Assembly: GCF_030463565.1 (NCBI RefSeq)
Contig: NC_134662.1
Coordinates: forward strand, 1,426,001 to 1,490,000
Length of the DNA: 64,000 nt
Direction of reading: 5' to 3'
DNA from: Pelecanus crispus
Lineage: Eukaryota; Chordata; Aves; Pelecaniformes; Pelecanidae
Both the position numbers and the translations under genes were made by a program. Positions within the stretch are counted from its first letter, which is position 1, and every line of letters begins with the position of its first letter. This document shows, in pieces, positions 26,601-41,600 of the stretch. The notes below the pieces were generated by a model. It saw only the letters and a list, made by a program, of their open reading frames with translations. It had not been told where the DNA came from and did not search any database.

Positions 26601-29600
26601 AACTCCACGGGTAAACCTGAAGCAGATAATTGTGCCTGTAGCTTGTGGGCGTGTTCTGGCCTGGAAATGGCTTCCCAGATGTGTGTTTCTGGGTGTCCTT
26701 TTCCCAGCACTAGTTAGTTCTTCTTTGGTTGGGCACCGTGCACCTGCCTCAGCCTGGCTTTGAGGATGGCTGTTGATTGCAGTAACACAGCCACCTTGGT
26801 TTTGCGGGGAAACTACTGCAGTCCCTGGATATCTCCCATATCTGCTGTTTAACAGAGTTACTCTGAAGGCAGTGGCTGGTTGTCCTGGCTCCCACTGGCT
26901 GCAGTACCAAGCTAAAGACTCCTGCGGTACCTGCTAGCTTTGCACATCCAGTCTGCTGCAGATAGCTGTTGCCTAAATCTTAGGGCTATCGAGGCAATAT
27001 ATTGAGACCCAGAGGGCTTACATGTGGTGACAAGTAGTAAATTGGAACCAAACCCAGTGCTTTGGTGTGTAAACCAGGAGCTGTTTGCCTGGCTAGCTGT
27101 GGTGAAGGGTCCAGCTCTATAGATGAGGGCACTGAAATTCAGTTAGAACCACCCAGGGATTTGTTTGCCGTGGAAATGCCGAGGAGAAGGCGGTGGCAAG
27201 CAGTGTTAATGCTGCCCCATCTGCGTGCATGTTGCAGTGGATTTGATTTATGTGATCATACGCTATTTTTATGAAAATACTTGCCTCGCTCAAGGGGAGT
27301 ATTTGCCAAAGTGAGACAGGGTCTTGGGTGTCTGTATATAACTGACAGCCAATTGCTTGCTTTTGCAAGTGACAGTCAAGTTCCTGGACAGGATGGGCTT
27401 TCTTGGAAAGTGTTGGCTGTTGCCTAATGTATGTAGTAAATCAGGTGGAGGGTTTTGAATGGGAATGGAGTTGCACTGTTGTCCTGAATTCTGCAGTTGT
27501 CCTGGCTAGCAATCTGTGTAATGAATTAAACTGAACTTACCTGTCTGGTGCAGAGTTATGCGCTACTTGTTCTAGCGTTCTTACGTTTGTGGGTTACTGT
27601 GGTGCTAACACATGATCTCTTCTGCTGTCCTTGAGAAACCCATGCAGTTTAAAAGGAGTCAGTGGAAAGGAAGCAGAGTGGCTTCATCTTGAGTTACTTT
27701 AAAGCTGGGCAAGTTCTGTTTGCATTTGGTCTTGCCTGCCTCTGCTTTTCGCTTGCACCGTGTTGAACAGCACAGTAACAAAGAAGGCTTACTCGTTTGC
27801 CATTTAGGTGAGATGAGGAGGGGCATGAAATTTTAATACAGTCATGCTTCTGCCGTCTGTCAGAGAATCTGTCAGGTCTGCCCTTTCTTTTGTAGCAAGC
27901 AGAGATGTTCTGTTTCCTTCCCAAATTTTCCCAAAGCTGAACAAGCAAATCATGCCTGTCATGTCATTCCTAATAATACCGCTGCCTAAAAAAAGGACAT
28001 GATAGCAGAGCAGGATATCCGTGCTCTCTGGCCAACTGTGTTTTATAAAGCAACTCTGCAAAAAGAGGAGAAAATTGATGTTGTTTTGTTTAAAAAAAAT
28101 ACCATGTCCATAGTTTATTCTGGGCCAGAGAACGGCTCTTGATTTCTGACACTTCAGAAGAGACAAAGATAGCTGTTCTTTTTTAACTTGAAGTTCCCAC
28201 TTACTGTGTTTATTTCCCTTCCAGTTTGCTTTACCGTTTTTAGCTGCTGTTGATGGGGAAAGCAGGGAATTTCCGGACTTGGTTGTTTGCCCAGGGAGTG
28301 CTGTATGTCTCATTCCCTGTATTCAAGGCATAGTGGTATTTTCAGGTCCTAAAGCCAATGAAATGCAAGAGTTTGTCAGACGTGTACAGTAAGCTCTCAT
28401 GTAAAGTTCAGAAAATGTCTAGGTGAAGAAGCCCTAGTCTGACTGCTCCAAGATCTGTTAACATGCTTTGTGTTGAACACAGCAAGAGTCTTCTGCCAAA
28501 ATTACCTTTTCCCATGCTTTTTTTCCAACCCCACCGTAGAATCTGAACCAGAACCCACGGACACTGCTGCCGAAGTTTTATGGACTGTACTGTGTGCAAT
28601 CAGGAGGCAAAAACATCCGCGTGGTTGTGATGAACAACATTCTGCCTCGCGTGGTGAAAATGCACCTGAAATTTGACCTGAAAGGCTCAACCTATAAACG
28701 CCGGGCATCCAAGAAGGAAAAAGAAAAGTCCAGCCCTACATACAAGGATCTAGACTTCATACAAGACATGCCCGAGGGCCTGATGTTGGATGCAGACACC
28801 TTCAGTGCATTGGTGAAAACGTTGCAACGAGACTGTCTGGTAAGGGGGGGTGTGTAGCTTGGGGAGCAAGTTAATGAAATTCTGTGGCTCCCAAGCATGA
28901 GGAAGAGCAAATGATTGAGAACCTTGCTAATGTGTTAACCCCAAAGCAGGATAAATCCCTTTTACTGCCCTTTTCCCTGAAAGAAAAGCAGTGGAGTTGG
29001 ATCTCACGACAGCCTGTGAGGACTAAGGCTGCATTCCTTTGCCCGGTGCCTCAAACTGTGGCATCCTGCTCCACTTGTAGCTGGGCTGTTGGGACTAAAT
29101 ACCTTTTTCCTATACAGTGTGCAGCAGAAACATGGTATAACAGTGTTATTTGCAAGCCTTCAGCCCTTTGGGTTGATTGTGGGATGGCCATACCTTATGC
29201 GATCAAGTCCAGAGATGACTGTTCAGAAATGTTCAAGCTCTGGCAAAGGAGTTGTTAGTGGGAATATGGACAGGCTGTTCCATGCTTTGGGATCTGTGCT
29301 GTATTTGAGCTGCTGGCCTGATATTTTGTCTTTGTTCTTAAACTCAATACTAATCTGTAGGTGTTGGAAAGTTTTAAAATCATGGACTACAGCCTCCTGC
29401 TTGGGGTTCATAACATAGACCAGCAAGAGCGTGAGCGACAGTCTGAGGGAGCCCACAGCACGTCGGATGAGAAGCGTCCTGTGGGGCAGAAGGCACTTTA
29501 CTCCACGGCCATGGAGTCCATCCAGGGTGGGGCTGCCCGGGGGGAGTCCATAGACACAGACGACACGTAGGTGAAAACCTGGTTCTCTTGGGCTGCTGGG

Positions 29601-32600
29601 AGGGGCAGAGGTGGAGGCTGGAGTAGTAGATCCCTACCTGAGGGCCACATGAACTGTTAGAGTGAGCAGCTCTCCTGGGGGTTATGGCACGGCTGCCAGT
29701 GAAGCAATGCGGTGCGAAAGGGGGAAGCTGGGGTAGGAAATATTTCTGTAAGACTCCAGCCTCACAATGATCTCTCTTCTTAGGCCAGTCTGTAGGTTGT
29801 CAGCTCCTGTAACAGCCTCTAAACACACACCCATGCTCTGAGGAGGAGAAACTAGCTCAGTTCTAGCTCAGCATCCAAATACTAGAGTGGAAGTAGGGAT
29901 CAGCCTGTCCCTAGGAGCTTGGAGTTTGTTCTCCATCACCCCATCTGTGGAATCCCTGACAGTACCCCGAGATCATCCCAGTGTGGTTAGCAAACACCAA
30001 TGTAGCCAAGTGTTGGAGTCACTGGTGGACCTGTGGGTTGGAGGGGGTTGCCCAAAACCTGTCCTGTGCTGTGCCCGATCTGCGGCTCTTGGGCTGCAGG
30101 TGGCTCTTGTGACTTTGTTTCTCTGGCTCTGTGGGCCAAGCTTGCTAAAAAATCATGGAGTTTGCTGTTTGTTGCTGTCTGAAACCGCCTGCTCCTGTTT
30201 TGATGGAGGATCAGTCATGGTGGAGCTGGGATAATACTTTGGTGTTTCCATTCTTTCAAGTAGCAGCATTAACTGTAGTGGCCTGCCTGATACCTGCATG
30301 CTTTTGTTGTGTGCTGGTGTCTGTGGTTGCTGCACCTTTGGCAGGACTGATATTAGTGTGGATGGGACCAGAAATACCCTCGTCCTTAAAGGTTTGCTGT
30401 CCTAATAGGCAGACAGCTCACACTGACCTGAAAATAATCTGATCCCCAGAATAAAATGTCCTGTAGCTAAGAAAAAACGATGTGATGCTTTCTGGCCCAG
30501 GCAGAGCTGTTGCCACGCGACGCAGGTCCTGTCCTGATAGTTGGTATTTGGCGATCCAGGCAGGCAGTAACCCTGGGGACACCTCGTGTGAGATGGCCTA
30601 GGTCAGTAGGTGACTTCCCATGGTTGTGCACAAAGTGACTTCACAGGTTTTGTGTTGTATCTGACCACCGCATCAGAGCCCTCTTTTCAGTGCTGCCGTC
30701 CACCCTTCCGCAGGTCTCAGGGTTATTACAGCTGCTCTTTTTGAGGCTGCGCTTGCTGAGGTTTTGTTTTACCTACAGGATGGGAGGAATCCCAGCAGTG
30801 AATGGCAAAGGAGAGCGTCTCCTGCTACATGTAGGAATAATAGATATCCTTCAATCATACAGGTAGGTAACTTTGCAGTTGTCTGTCCTTTAAGCGTGTT
30901 AACATCTATTTTAATACTGAATGAAATCAGGAAGATTTTCCTCTCCTGAAGAGTTTGTTAATGAGTAGGCAGGCTGCCTAAAGCTGTCTGTCGATGCATG
31001 TTGGGGGCTGTGGATTTTTATCCTGTCCTTAGAACAGCTGGTGACACAGAGCCATTTTTCTAAGATATAATGAGTTGCTCGTAAAGAAGATTCCCGTCTC
31101 TGTGCCTAGGATGGGTAGCGTATCTCCAGGGATGGAAGGTGATTTACTGCCCGTCTTCCAGCCCAGCTCCTCCTTCCCTGTAGGGTTCCCAGGCAGTCCT
31201 GACCTGACTGCAGAGATGCCAGTGTGCTCAGCTGACCTCTCTTGGCTGGAGGAAAGCTGCACTCCAGATGAAGGAGGAATTGTTAGCAGCTCGGTGATCT
31301 CTCCTGTGTGGGGTACGAAAGGTGGCTTAGATATAAAGTACGTGCCTGAATCTGTGTCTCTCTTTTTCTCTCCACTTCTCCCCTGGAATTAGGTTCATCA
31401 AGAAGCTAGAACATACCTGGAAGGCCCTTGTCCATGATGGGGTGAGTGCCCGTACAGAGGCAGGAATCGTCCAGGTCTCATCAGGATTACCTGCCTTAGC
31501 TTCATTTATGCTAGTTGGTGCCGATTACCTTGCTATTTATAGTGCCTGAACCGGCACAGTTGAAGCTGATGAAAGGAATAGTTCTTGCCTCTTATGCCTC
31601 CACAGTGGTGTAGTGCCACTTATTCCCAGTAAGATTTTTCTTGCTTGCTCCACCTCCTCGCATGTTTGGCTGTTGTGCTACCAGCTTTCCTCCTCTGCTC
31701 CCATCTGTCATTTTCATCCTCTCCATGATACCAGGAGCTGTACGCATATTCATGTATGTGTTGGAGCCCTGTGTTTGCTCTCTTTGGTGATTGACTGTGT
31801 TTCCACTTCAGTAAGCTATCTGTTAATAAATCCCTTTCAGTGTTTCCCTGCTGTCTTGTCTCCTGCAGCAGCCAGGTGCATGTTTACAAAAGAGCAATCT
31901 TGGATGTGGAAACTATTTTTCAGCATTGCATATCCTAGCTTCCCTTAAATAATAAGGCAAAGGAAACGTGTAGATGCCAAGTTCATAGTAGCACAGTTGA
32001 ACATCAGAAGCAGACACAGCTTCAGTTTTACTATTTTAAACAAAAAGTGCAAAACATTTGAAAAGTATAGAGACCTTTGGCTGAATTTTGGTGTCCATGT
32101 CATACGCAAAGGTATGCAGGTGTGCTTTGAACGTCAGCCAGCAAAGCCAGAAGAAATTTCATGTATGTCGTCAGGTCAATATTTGAAAAACCCAGGAAGT
32201 CTACAAAGGAATAAAATCACCAAAATCCATTATAAAATTACAGCAAGAATATAATCAAATGCAATCAAATCAAAGGCAATGCTTCAGGCTTATTTATAGC
32301 ATTAATCAGATCGTTTCAGTTAAGCCTTTCCATTTTAAGGCTCTATCGGTGCTAAATGTTGGAGTAAAAAAGACTGCATTGGTTGTTACAGAAGTTCTGC
32401 CTTGAGGAATAATTTTAAAATTAAACAGTTGCTTCTTGCCTTTGTAGGACACAGTGTCAGTACACAGACCCAGCTTTTATGCAGAGAGATTCTTCAAATT
32501 CATGACCAACACGGTGTTTCGAAAGAATTCCTGTAAGTACCTAGTCCAAGAGCTATTGCCCTTGTGATGTGAAGCAAGCCTTATCTCAGTCTTGCTGCTT

Positions 32601-35600
32601 CAGTCCACATGGAGAGTTTCTGGCCGGAGTCTGAGCAGGCTTTTCCACTGTAATATAGAGCAAAGCTGGGGAACTGCAAAGCCTCCAGGTTGTTGCGGCT
32701 TGCTTTGGTCTGCTCAGACTCCCACCCAGGAGCTCTCCCTGCAGCCTGACTCAGGCTCAGTCTTTGGAGATGGCACTTAGAGAGTGGGTGTGTCAGAGGG
32801 CAGAGGCCTCTCCATATGAAGGGAAAAGTGCCTTTGGTGTGACAGTAGTTGGTGGTGATAATTTTGTCTTCTCTTTCACTCTTCTCATCCAGCTCTGAAG
32901 TCATCTCCCTCAAAGAAAGGGCGTAGTGCCTTGCTAGCTGTCAAGACAGCCGGTCCAACAGCTGCATTTTCAGCCAGCCAGCTTCCATCTGAAAAGGACG
33001 AAACACAGTATGATCTTCGTGCAGCCAGGAGTTACCCCACACTTGATGATGAAGGTAATGGTCTCGTTTGGTGTCTGCTGGCTGTGTGATTACCCTCTTT
33101 CCTAGCAGTTCCTTAGGATCCTCCCCTGTTCTCGTCAAGTTCCCCACTGTGCACCGACCACATGTCTTCCTTGATGGATAGCTCTTCATTGCATGTCTTG
33201 CTGTGCTTTGCAGGTGCTAAACTTAACCAGGACAGGGGAGAAGGTAAAAGTATATTGTTTTGTCGCAGCACCAGTGGTTAGTTGATTGGGGAGGCAACGC
33301 CTCTGCATCGAAGAAGACCAAATCCCTTCTTTGCAGCACTGTATGGTTCTGCAGTAAAAATGGTTGCTTTGCATCACTGCTGCAAGGCAGCCGTTGACAA
33401 CTGGCACCAGCAGTCATAGCCCAAAAGCGATCAGAAAGTTGAATTTTCCACCCTTTTAAAAAAACAAAAGAGCAGGGGGGGAAACTGGGAACTGCAGTAC
33501 TCAACTGTCCAAACACTGTCCTTAATAAGGGGCAAGATCTTGCCATTGAAAAAAGGATGAATGGCCTGGTTCTGTGCTGGCTTTTCATCAGTTCCATCTG
33601 GGCTGGATTTACAGATGAGTGGTGAAGGACAGGCTCTGTGAGTCCGCAGGTGTTAGATTTTTACCCATGCAAAGCAGCAAGCACTCAATTCATCTCTTAA
33701 TTCACTTGGGTACTTATCTCTGGTGATCCAAGCCTTTAATCCAGCTTTGGTTACCAGTGAGATGTCTTCATTGGCATTATGTTTCCTGTAGTGTCTGTCT
33801 GTGATGTTGGAAATGGTGCTTACTGGCTCTGTCTAGAGGGTGCCTTGGGAGAAGCTGTTGTGTTCATACAGCCAGCTAAACTTCTTGCCCGTTTGTGATT
33901 TTAAGTGACCAGTCCCAGTGAGGGTGTGCAGGTTGATGGTGGAACAGCTTCACACAGGGCTGGTGTAGGTAAGGTGTTGGTGTTTGACCTACTCATCTTT
34001 TTCTTCCTGCACCTCTCCTGCCCTTCCTCCGGGCCAGCAGGCAGGCCAGACCTGCTACCCTGCACACCTCCTTCCTTTGAAGAAGCTACCACAGCCTCCA
34101 TAGCCACAACACTATCTTCAACATCTCTCTCTGTTCCTGAGCGATCCCCTTCGGAGACCTCCGAGCAGCCCAGGTACAGGTGAGGACAGCACTCATCCCC
34201 TGCTCCCACTGGAGTCAAGTGGCTGCCGTTCCTCTTTGTGCTGCAGATCTCAGCAGGCTGCCCTGTGCTCTGGAATGCTAATGACCAATTTTAATTAAAT
34301 CTCTCCTGGGAGCAAGCAGACACAGCTTTGATGGGATTAATTATTGCTGGGAGAAGTGTCAGCTGTTAAGTAGAACGTCTCTCTCATGGGGTGGGGGCAG
34401 TGTAGGATTTCTGTCTTAAATAACCCCTCAAACTCTACTGTTCTGGTTTCTTTCTGCAGGAGGCGCACACACTCCTCAGGGCAGGATGGCAGGTGAGAAA
34501 AGTGTCATCTCTTCTTGCACTGCTGCACAGAGACCTCGCGTTTGTCCCTGTGCAAAGGTCTCTTGGAGGGCTGAATGTGAATCTCAGCGGCCCCAAGATT
34601 TTGGCATGGTCCTCTGCAGGATGATGAGCTTCTTCCTGCAATCAGTTGATCCCTATTTCATATGCAGAATTTTCCTTACAAGCAGACCTCTCGGTGCTTT
34701 GCAAGGAACCTGAAATATTACCCCTGTTATTTGATGGGAAAGGGGATAACCAAGTTGTCCAAATTTACCCACCTAACCATCACCAGAATCAAGGAGGGTC
34801 ATTTATGTCCCCCACTGGGTAAGCGAGCCTTAACAGCAGGAACATTCCTCCTCCGTGCATCTGCCCGCTGCCTGGGTGCGGTGGGTGTGCCTATGGGAAA
34901 GGGCTTTTACTTTGTGAGGTACTGAGCACCCTTAGTCCCCAGAGAAGTAGCTTCCAGTGTTTTCAGAAACTTGGGTACTTTGAGCGTTTTATTTTTTTCC
35001 CTCCTGTGGTGATAGGTGGCTCAGAGCCAAGGGCAAGGTAGGACAAAAATCCCCTACTGCATAGGGATGTCTGGATTTAGAGGCTCACATCATATAATTA
35101 TCTTGCGTATTTTTGCACCAGTAAAAATGACCCCATTGCCTGTGTCAGCGGGATCTGCGTGAGGAGCCGTGTTTGCTGCTGACTCTGCCCTAGCTTTCCG
35201 AGACATCTTGTAAGTGTTGCAGGCACAGACTTTGAAATGCGTGTCAGAGACTCAGTCTTGGGATATGCCGTTAGCCAGAGGAGCTGCTGGACAGGCTGAT
35301 GTCCTCTCTCCCTGCAGTCAGTGTCTGGTGCTTCAGAGGAAGACAAGGACTTTGGAAGATGAGGGTTTCCACCATCTTACAGGCATCTCCACTTGTTCCT
35401 GGCTTTTAGTGATTTGCTGAGCTTCAGACCACATACACTGTGAAAAAATCCCTTTCCCTGGTATTTCTTAATGAAAGTACCTCTGGATGCTGCATGTCGC
35501 TGAATCTTGGTAAATTCCTGTCACTGGAGGGTGAGGACCTACTTGCTGTTGATTTGCAGCTCCTGTTGAAGTGTCAGGGACCTGCGAAGCACCTCACCTC

Positions 35601-38600
35601 CTGCAGAATTTATTGTCTGAAATTGCTGAAAATTGGAGACTTAAACTCGGGCAACCAGTGGTGGGGACCCATTTGGCAAAATGCAGTGACTTTGCCCGAG
35701 TTACTCCGGATTCCATTGGTACCTAATGGAGGGAGTTGCTGTGGGATGTGACTACTCATCCAGAAATAGGTCAGGTGAATTGAAGTGACTGTCCCTGGAC
35801 CATACAGGGAGCTTAGCGTCTTGGTCAGAAGTAGATCTGTCTGTCACAGATTTGCCACAGTTACAACCACCCCACACAAGTGTGGCCTTCTTTGCTGTTT
35901 TTTGCCTAATTTTTCCATTTCTGGTGGTGGTGTCTCAGTGTGCCCTTTCTAGGGGAGCAGGGACCTGTGTATTTGTAGAGCACTCTGTGATCCCCTGGTG
36001 AAAGCCAGTGCAAGAACAAAGCTATTAAAGCATGCATTTACATTCCTGAGCTGAAATGAAAAATACCTTATCCAGTTTGCTCAAGAACATGTCACACCTC
36101 TGATTATTCTAATCTGCTGAGGAATTCCCTCTGGGTTTCTGAGACCCAGCCCTGCCAGGAGGAGAGGAGCAGTTCCCTGCACCGAGCTGGGCAGGAGTGC
36201 CGCCTGCTGGCTCTGGCCCCCAGCCAGGGCAGCGCAGAGCAGGACGACGCTGCCCGTGAAGCCGGAGCTCATCCCTTCCCCAAGACTGTGTCCTCGGCTT
36301 GGCAAGCGCCTGCTCCTCCTTCCCATGAGGACTATGGAGCCAGCCCCACTAGCACAAGCAATTACTTTAGTAGCATGAGGTATTAAATTGAAGACTGTCA
36401 CAAACAGCTCCTGAGCGTGCAGATAAATCTGATGTTAACCCTGGAGTGCATTTGAGCAGCTTTGGTGTGCTGGGAGCCTCGGAAAAGGTTGGAGGCTTTG
36501 GCCCGTGTGTGGTTGATAGATAATGCCAGGCTAACTCTGGACACAGGTTTTCCCTGGAGGCCAATTCTCCTCTTCCCTCCTGTACTCCATTTGACACTGC
36601 CTGTCTTTTCTGCAGCACTGGCTAATTAATCCATTTCCTCTTGTCCTCTTTTCCTACCTTGTTAGCCTTGAGCACTGCAATCTGACAGGACTGACTCTTT
36701 TGCCTGGGAGTTTTGGTTATCCAAATCCTCCGTTCTGGGAGGTCTGACAGCTCCCTCTGAGCCAAAAGCAACAGCTTGGTCCGTGCCAGGAGCTCGGTGC
36801 TGCGAGTGGCTGGCAGCAGGCAGCCATGTGCTGGGGCAGACCAGCGCAGCTCGCTCCTGTGGGAGGTTGCGGTGTGAGAGGCTGGGCTGACTCAGGACTG
36901 ATTGAGGCTGACCTAAAATTGAGGACTGTGCATAAATAGTGCCCAACCAAGCCTTTGGGCCTGTCTGTCTTTGGTTTCCAGGTCACACGAGGAGGTGCGG
37001 GTTGAGGAGGAGCTTCAGCAGATCAGTGTCGAGCTGGAGCCCAAGTGTGACGTGGAGATTGTAGCTCCCGAAGAAGATGACAAAGAGTGAGTGTTTCAGA
37101 GCATTGGGCAGCTTTGCATTGCCCTGCCTGGTGTCACTTGGTCTGTGGCAACTTGTGCTGGAGGCTGAATTTGTAAGGCACCAGCTTTCCTGGAGAGAGA
37201 GGTGCTCCCCCAGACAGTGAAGCTGAGCACTGTTACTTCTGGCCTGACCTGATCTTTCTGGATGTGACAGTGGAGCGTCTTCAGCTCCTCTGTAATAAAT
37301 CATACAGTCTTGCTCCTTTTCTGATCGCAGTGACTAGACTCTTCTCATTTATTCCCCCTCCAGAGAGGCGGCTTCTTCAGCCTGTGCCATCGTAACATCC
37401 ACAGCTACAATAGAGGTGGAGACAGCCAGCCAGGCCTCCGAACCAGCCAGCCAGGCCTCGGATGAAGATGACGTGCCAGTCACAGACATATACTTTGTAA
37501 GACACCTTCACCTGGCCCATTAGGGTGTGATGGGAAAGGTTGGATGAGGCTGTAATAGTCTCGATTTCAGGCAGTCGGGTGCAGGGCAGTGTCTGCCCCG
37601 TGCCATCTTCGTGTTGAGCACCTTGAGATCTTAACGCTGGATGGGTCTTTGAATGCAGGGAACTGGATTAACCCTTGGAGAACTCAAACCAGCATCTAGT
37701 GGGGCTCAGATGGGTGGCACTGCTGCTGTGGATGTAGCTGTAGGTGTGCTGCTCTACTTCCAAGCACAAGTGTTGAAGGGCTTATCTAGGCCAGTGTGTT
37801 CACTCCCAGGACAAGCCAAGGTGAATGTAGATGCAACTGAGAGGTGGTTCTTTCCTCAGCCAGAGCACCTGGCTGCTTTCCTGAACACAAATGTGCCACA
37901 GTGGCCTGGAGCCAGAAGGGAGGTGGTTGCAGCAGGGGTGACCTCGGGCTCTGGTGAACTCTGGCTTTTCCTTTCCCTGCAGGCAGATGCATTAGGTGAT
38001 GCAGTGAAAATCTAGTGCTGAGACAGGGAGTAAGTGAGGTGGTTGCTGGTTGGCAGCAGAGTGCCGTGGAGCCTGGCACTGTGTTCCTTGGTCAGCTCTC
38101 GCAAGGTCTGGGCAGCTTCTGCAGAACAGGGAAGAGTTTTTTAGCAACATGTACCTGCCCCATGGATTCCCAGAGCAGAGCTGAGGATCTGACCCGTGAG
38201 AGCTCTCCCCCATGCCTGGGCACTGGAACCTTCTCATTAAAAGAGGTGCCCAACTCCTCCCTGCTCCGACTCATTGCTGTCGCTTATATGGCAATGGAGA
38301 TGAGCTGAGCCCCCGTGATAAGCTCCTTCAGGCTAACCTAAAAATGGCAACATTTGCCTTTCCCTGTGCTTGCGTGACTCTCCTGCAGAGCTGCTCACTC
38401 GTTGCAGAGTCATTCTGAGGCTCGTGGGAGCGGTGGAAGGAATCAGCTCCATTTTAAAAGCTTGTCTGTTTGGGTTTTTATGCATGCTGTTCAAAATGCA
38501 AACAGCTCCCTCTAACACTGGCTGCTCTTTCTTTGCCTGTGGATGGCAGCTGTGTGCAAGCTGCCTGCAGATACTGCCTGCTCCACTGGCAAGTGTCTTC

Positions 38601-41600
38601 TGGCAAGGGTCAGCTCCTCTTCCTCCCTGTCCCTGCACATATGGACTCCCCCCAACTTGAGGGGCAGCTCTCTATCCGGAGGAAACCATCTGTGTGCAGT
38701 GTGTGCTTACCGAGACTGTGACTGACTGCTCATCAGCATTTCTTACTTCATCTAAGTCCTTGAGTTTTGCATTAAATGTGTGTCGTGTGCTGTGGAGTGT
38801 TTGTCACTGCTGGGATGAAGGGAAAAGCTGATTTGGGTTCCCACGGGCACTCTCATTGGAAAACCACTTGAGCTGGAGCTCAAGTGAGGCTGCACCGGAG
38901 TGCAGCGGGCTTGGACCACAGCTGCTCTGTTGCCGGAGTGCTCCAGGGGGTGATGGTCAGTGAAGGGATGCTGTGTGCAGAGGATGATTTGTCAACTCCC
39001 AGGAGACTGATCTGATCTTTAGACATCTGCTCCTGAAAGTGCTCTCCACTTTATCCTCCTGTTTACCCCCAGGGGAATAAAAGTGCAGAGAATGTGGCAG
39101 GGCATGGGTGCTGCTGTTCCCACGCACGGCTTTCCTGCCTGCTGATCCGTTCAGGCCCAGAGTTGCCCAACCTCTTGTTTTTTGCTTTCTCTTTCATCCT
39201 GTCTTTCATGTCATCCTTTTTTCCTCTGTTTCCTTTCTCACTTCACTTGCACTGGGGCCATCCAGTTCACAGATGGGAGGTACTGGATTTACTCTCCCCG
39301 CCAGCGCAGACTCCGAACCACCTCGCTTTCCTCTGGGATTGTAAGTGAACATGCTAGCACATAAGGGAGCAGAGCTGCAGCTTTGAAACACTGGGGCCAG
39401 CACTCCATTTCCCTTGGATGCTGTGGCTCTGTATTGTGTGGCCATTAGAAACCAGGGAAGCATATCAAAATCACACAAATGGATCTCCCTGTAGGATCTT
39501 GCAGAAACGCATGCTCTGCCCTGTTTTTCTGCAGGCTGGTGACACAGCTGTGCCGTGGCGTGGGCTGCAGTGTCACCCCACCCTTGGACAAACTTGCCAG
39601 CACCAGACCTGGACAGAGAGGCACCTGAGCCTTTGTAGGTAATATTAGGCTCGGCTCCCTTGGCCCAGGAAGCTAGATGGGGTTCTAAAGAGACCATTAA
39701 GATGTTTTGAAGCTGCAAAAAATCCAGTTGCAAATATAAGTTTTTAGGCTTGTGGCTGGGACAGTGAGCAACTCAAAGCCAAATGGCTTAGGAATTGCTG
39801 TGGGGTTAGGGATGGTTTCTGCTCTCCAGCCCTTCTCAACATCACTGATGTGCTCCCTCCTCGCTGCAGGTTTTCTGTGAGCAGTGAGGGTTTTCCTTTT
39901 CTTTCTGAAAGATGTAGGGAAGCAGTTGAGCATTTAGGGGCTGAATCCAGAGCTCAGACTGCTCTGGGTTTTAGTATTTCCCTTCTCAGGCTTTGGGAGC
40001 GCTCATGTCCTCAGAGGGTAATGGCAGTGCTGTCAGAACCTTGGCACAAGCATTTGTGTAGCGTGGTCCTCCCAGCACCTGCCTTTACCAGGCAAGGGAG
40101 CAGTGGAGAGGGTGTCAGGCAGGGTGCATGGGGAAGCAGGGGCTCTAACATCCTCCTGGCCTCGGCTGATGGCATGAGGAAAGTGCTGCACCTACGTGGG
40201 CAAACGGGCAACCTGTCCCGGCAGCTCCTCCTGCCCCCTTGGCTGGGTTTCGCTGCCCCAGCACCGGGCGGGTTAATACCAAGCACCGGATGCTCCTTTA
40301 TCTCCGCTCCCTGCATGCGTCTGAGCTCCTAAAAGGCTCTGAAAGAGGCTGGCTGGAGCATGTGGTTCAGTCATGATGGTTGAAAAACAGGATGTGGGGC
40401 AGGCTTTATGCAGCATTGAGCTTTCCTGCACCTCTAGCAGAGCCCTGTAAGAAGCTCCAGGCAAGGGTTTCTCTTCCTTCCTGACAGCGGTCTCTGCTAA
40501 TGTAGCTGCAATTATTGATGGGTTTCATCATGCAGAGCCCAGTGCTTCAAAGCTCCTCTGGCTTTTTGTAGTTTCTTTTACATTGTAGACTGTTACACTT
40601 GGTTCCTGGGCTGGGAACCCTCGCAGGCTTCTTCCAAGTATCCAGTTCCATTTCTCTTCCTTTGCAAACCGCAGGCTGAGTCAAAGGGGACAGTCTCCCC
40701 TGTCTGGGAGCGCCTCTGGAGCCAAAAGAGCCTATTTGCAGTGGAAGTGGGGCCCCCCCCGGGAACACTGGAAGCAGACACCAGCCCTTGAATCTGCCTG
40801 GGCTTCTCTGTGCGGTGTCAGCAGCAGAAGTGTGTTTTGTCACACTGGTGCCCAGTGCTGTGATAACCGGCTCCCTCAATGCATGTCTGCTTCCCATTCT
40901 TTCGAAGATCCAGTTGTGTTTTGCCTTCCTTGTTGTACTTGTTCCCATCACCCCACTGTCTCCAAGACTCTAGGCGATAACTGTTTCCTTTCTGTGGCCA
41001 CCATCCACCATGGCCTAACCCACCCATCTGCTGCCTTGCTTGGCCTGCAGGGAAGGGGAAGGCACGGCAAACCAGATCAGGTTTTGCTGTAAAAGCCCTC
41101 CTGGACACCAGAGGTGCCAGCTTGTAGCATGCACAGGGCTTGGGAGATGGGGTTGAGAGCTGGGAGTGGGGAGCAGGAACAGAGCGTGCTGTCACTACCC
41201 TTAGGTAAGTCACTGCCCCTGTCTCTCGGTTTCTCTGGAGCCGGGGTGATGCTGTCGCAGGGAGCTGAGGTTTCCCTGGCATCTCAAAAGCTCTAAAAAA
41301 ATCTGTCCCTGCAAGAGAAGAGGTTGTGCCATCCCCACTGCAGCTGGAGCAGGGTCCAATGTCAGCTGCTGGCGGGCTGCCCCATGTCCCAGCTGGTAGG
41401 GAGCAGGTATGTACCGAGGATGAGGAAGGGCTCCTCCGCCGAGACCTGCCGCTGAGCTCGGTTCTCTCCCTCCAGGCAGACAGCTGTTCTTACTGTATTG
41501 TTTCCTACTCTTTTTATTTTCTCCTTTTATTTTTTCCTCTTCTCTCCTTTGCTCCCTGCTCTGCTGCTGCTCTCCTTGCATTCTCCCCGCCGTCTCTGTC

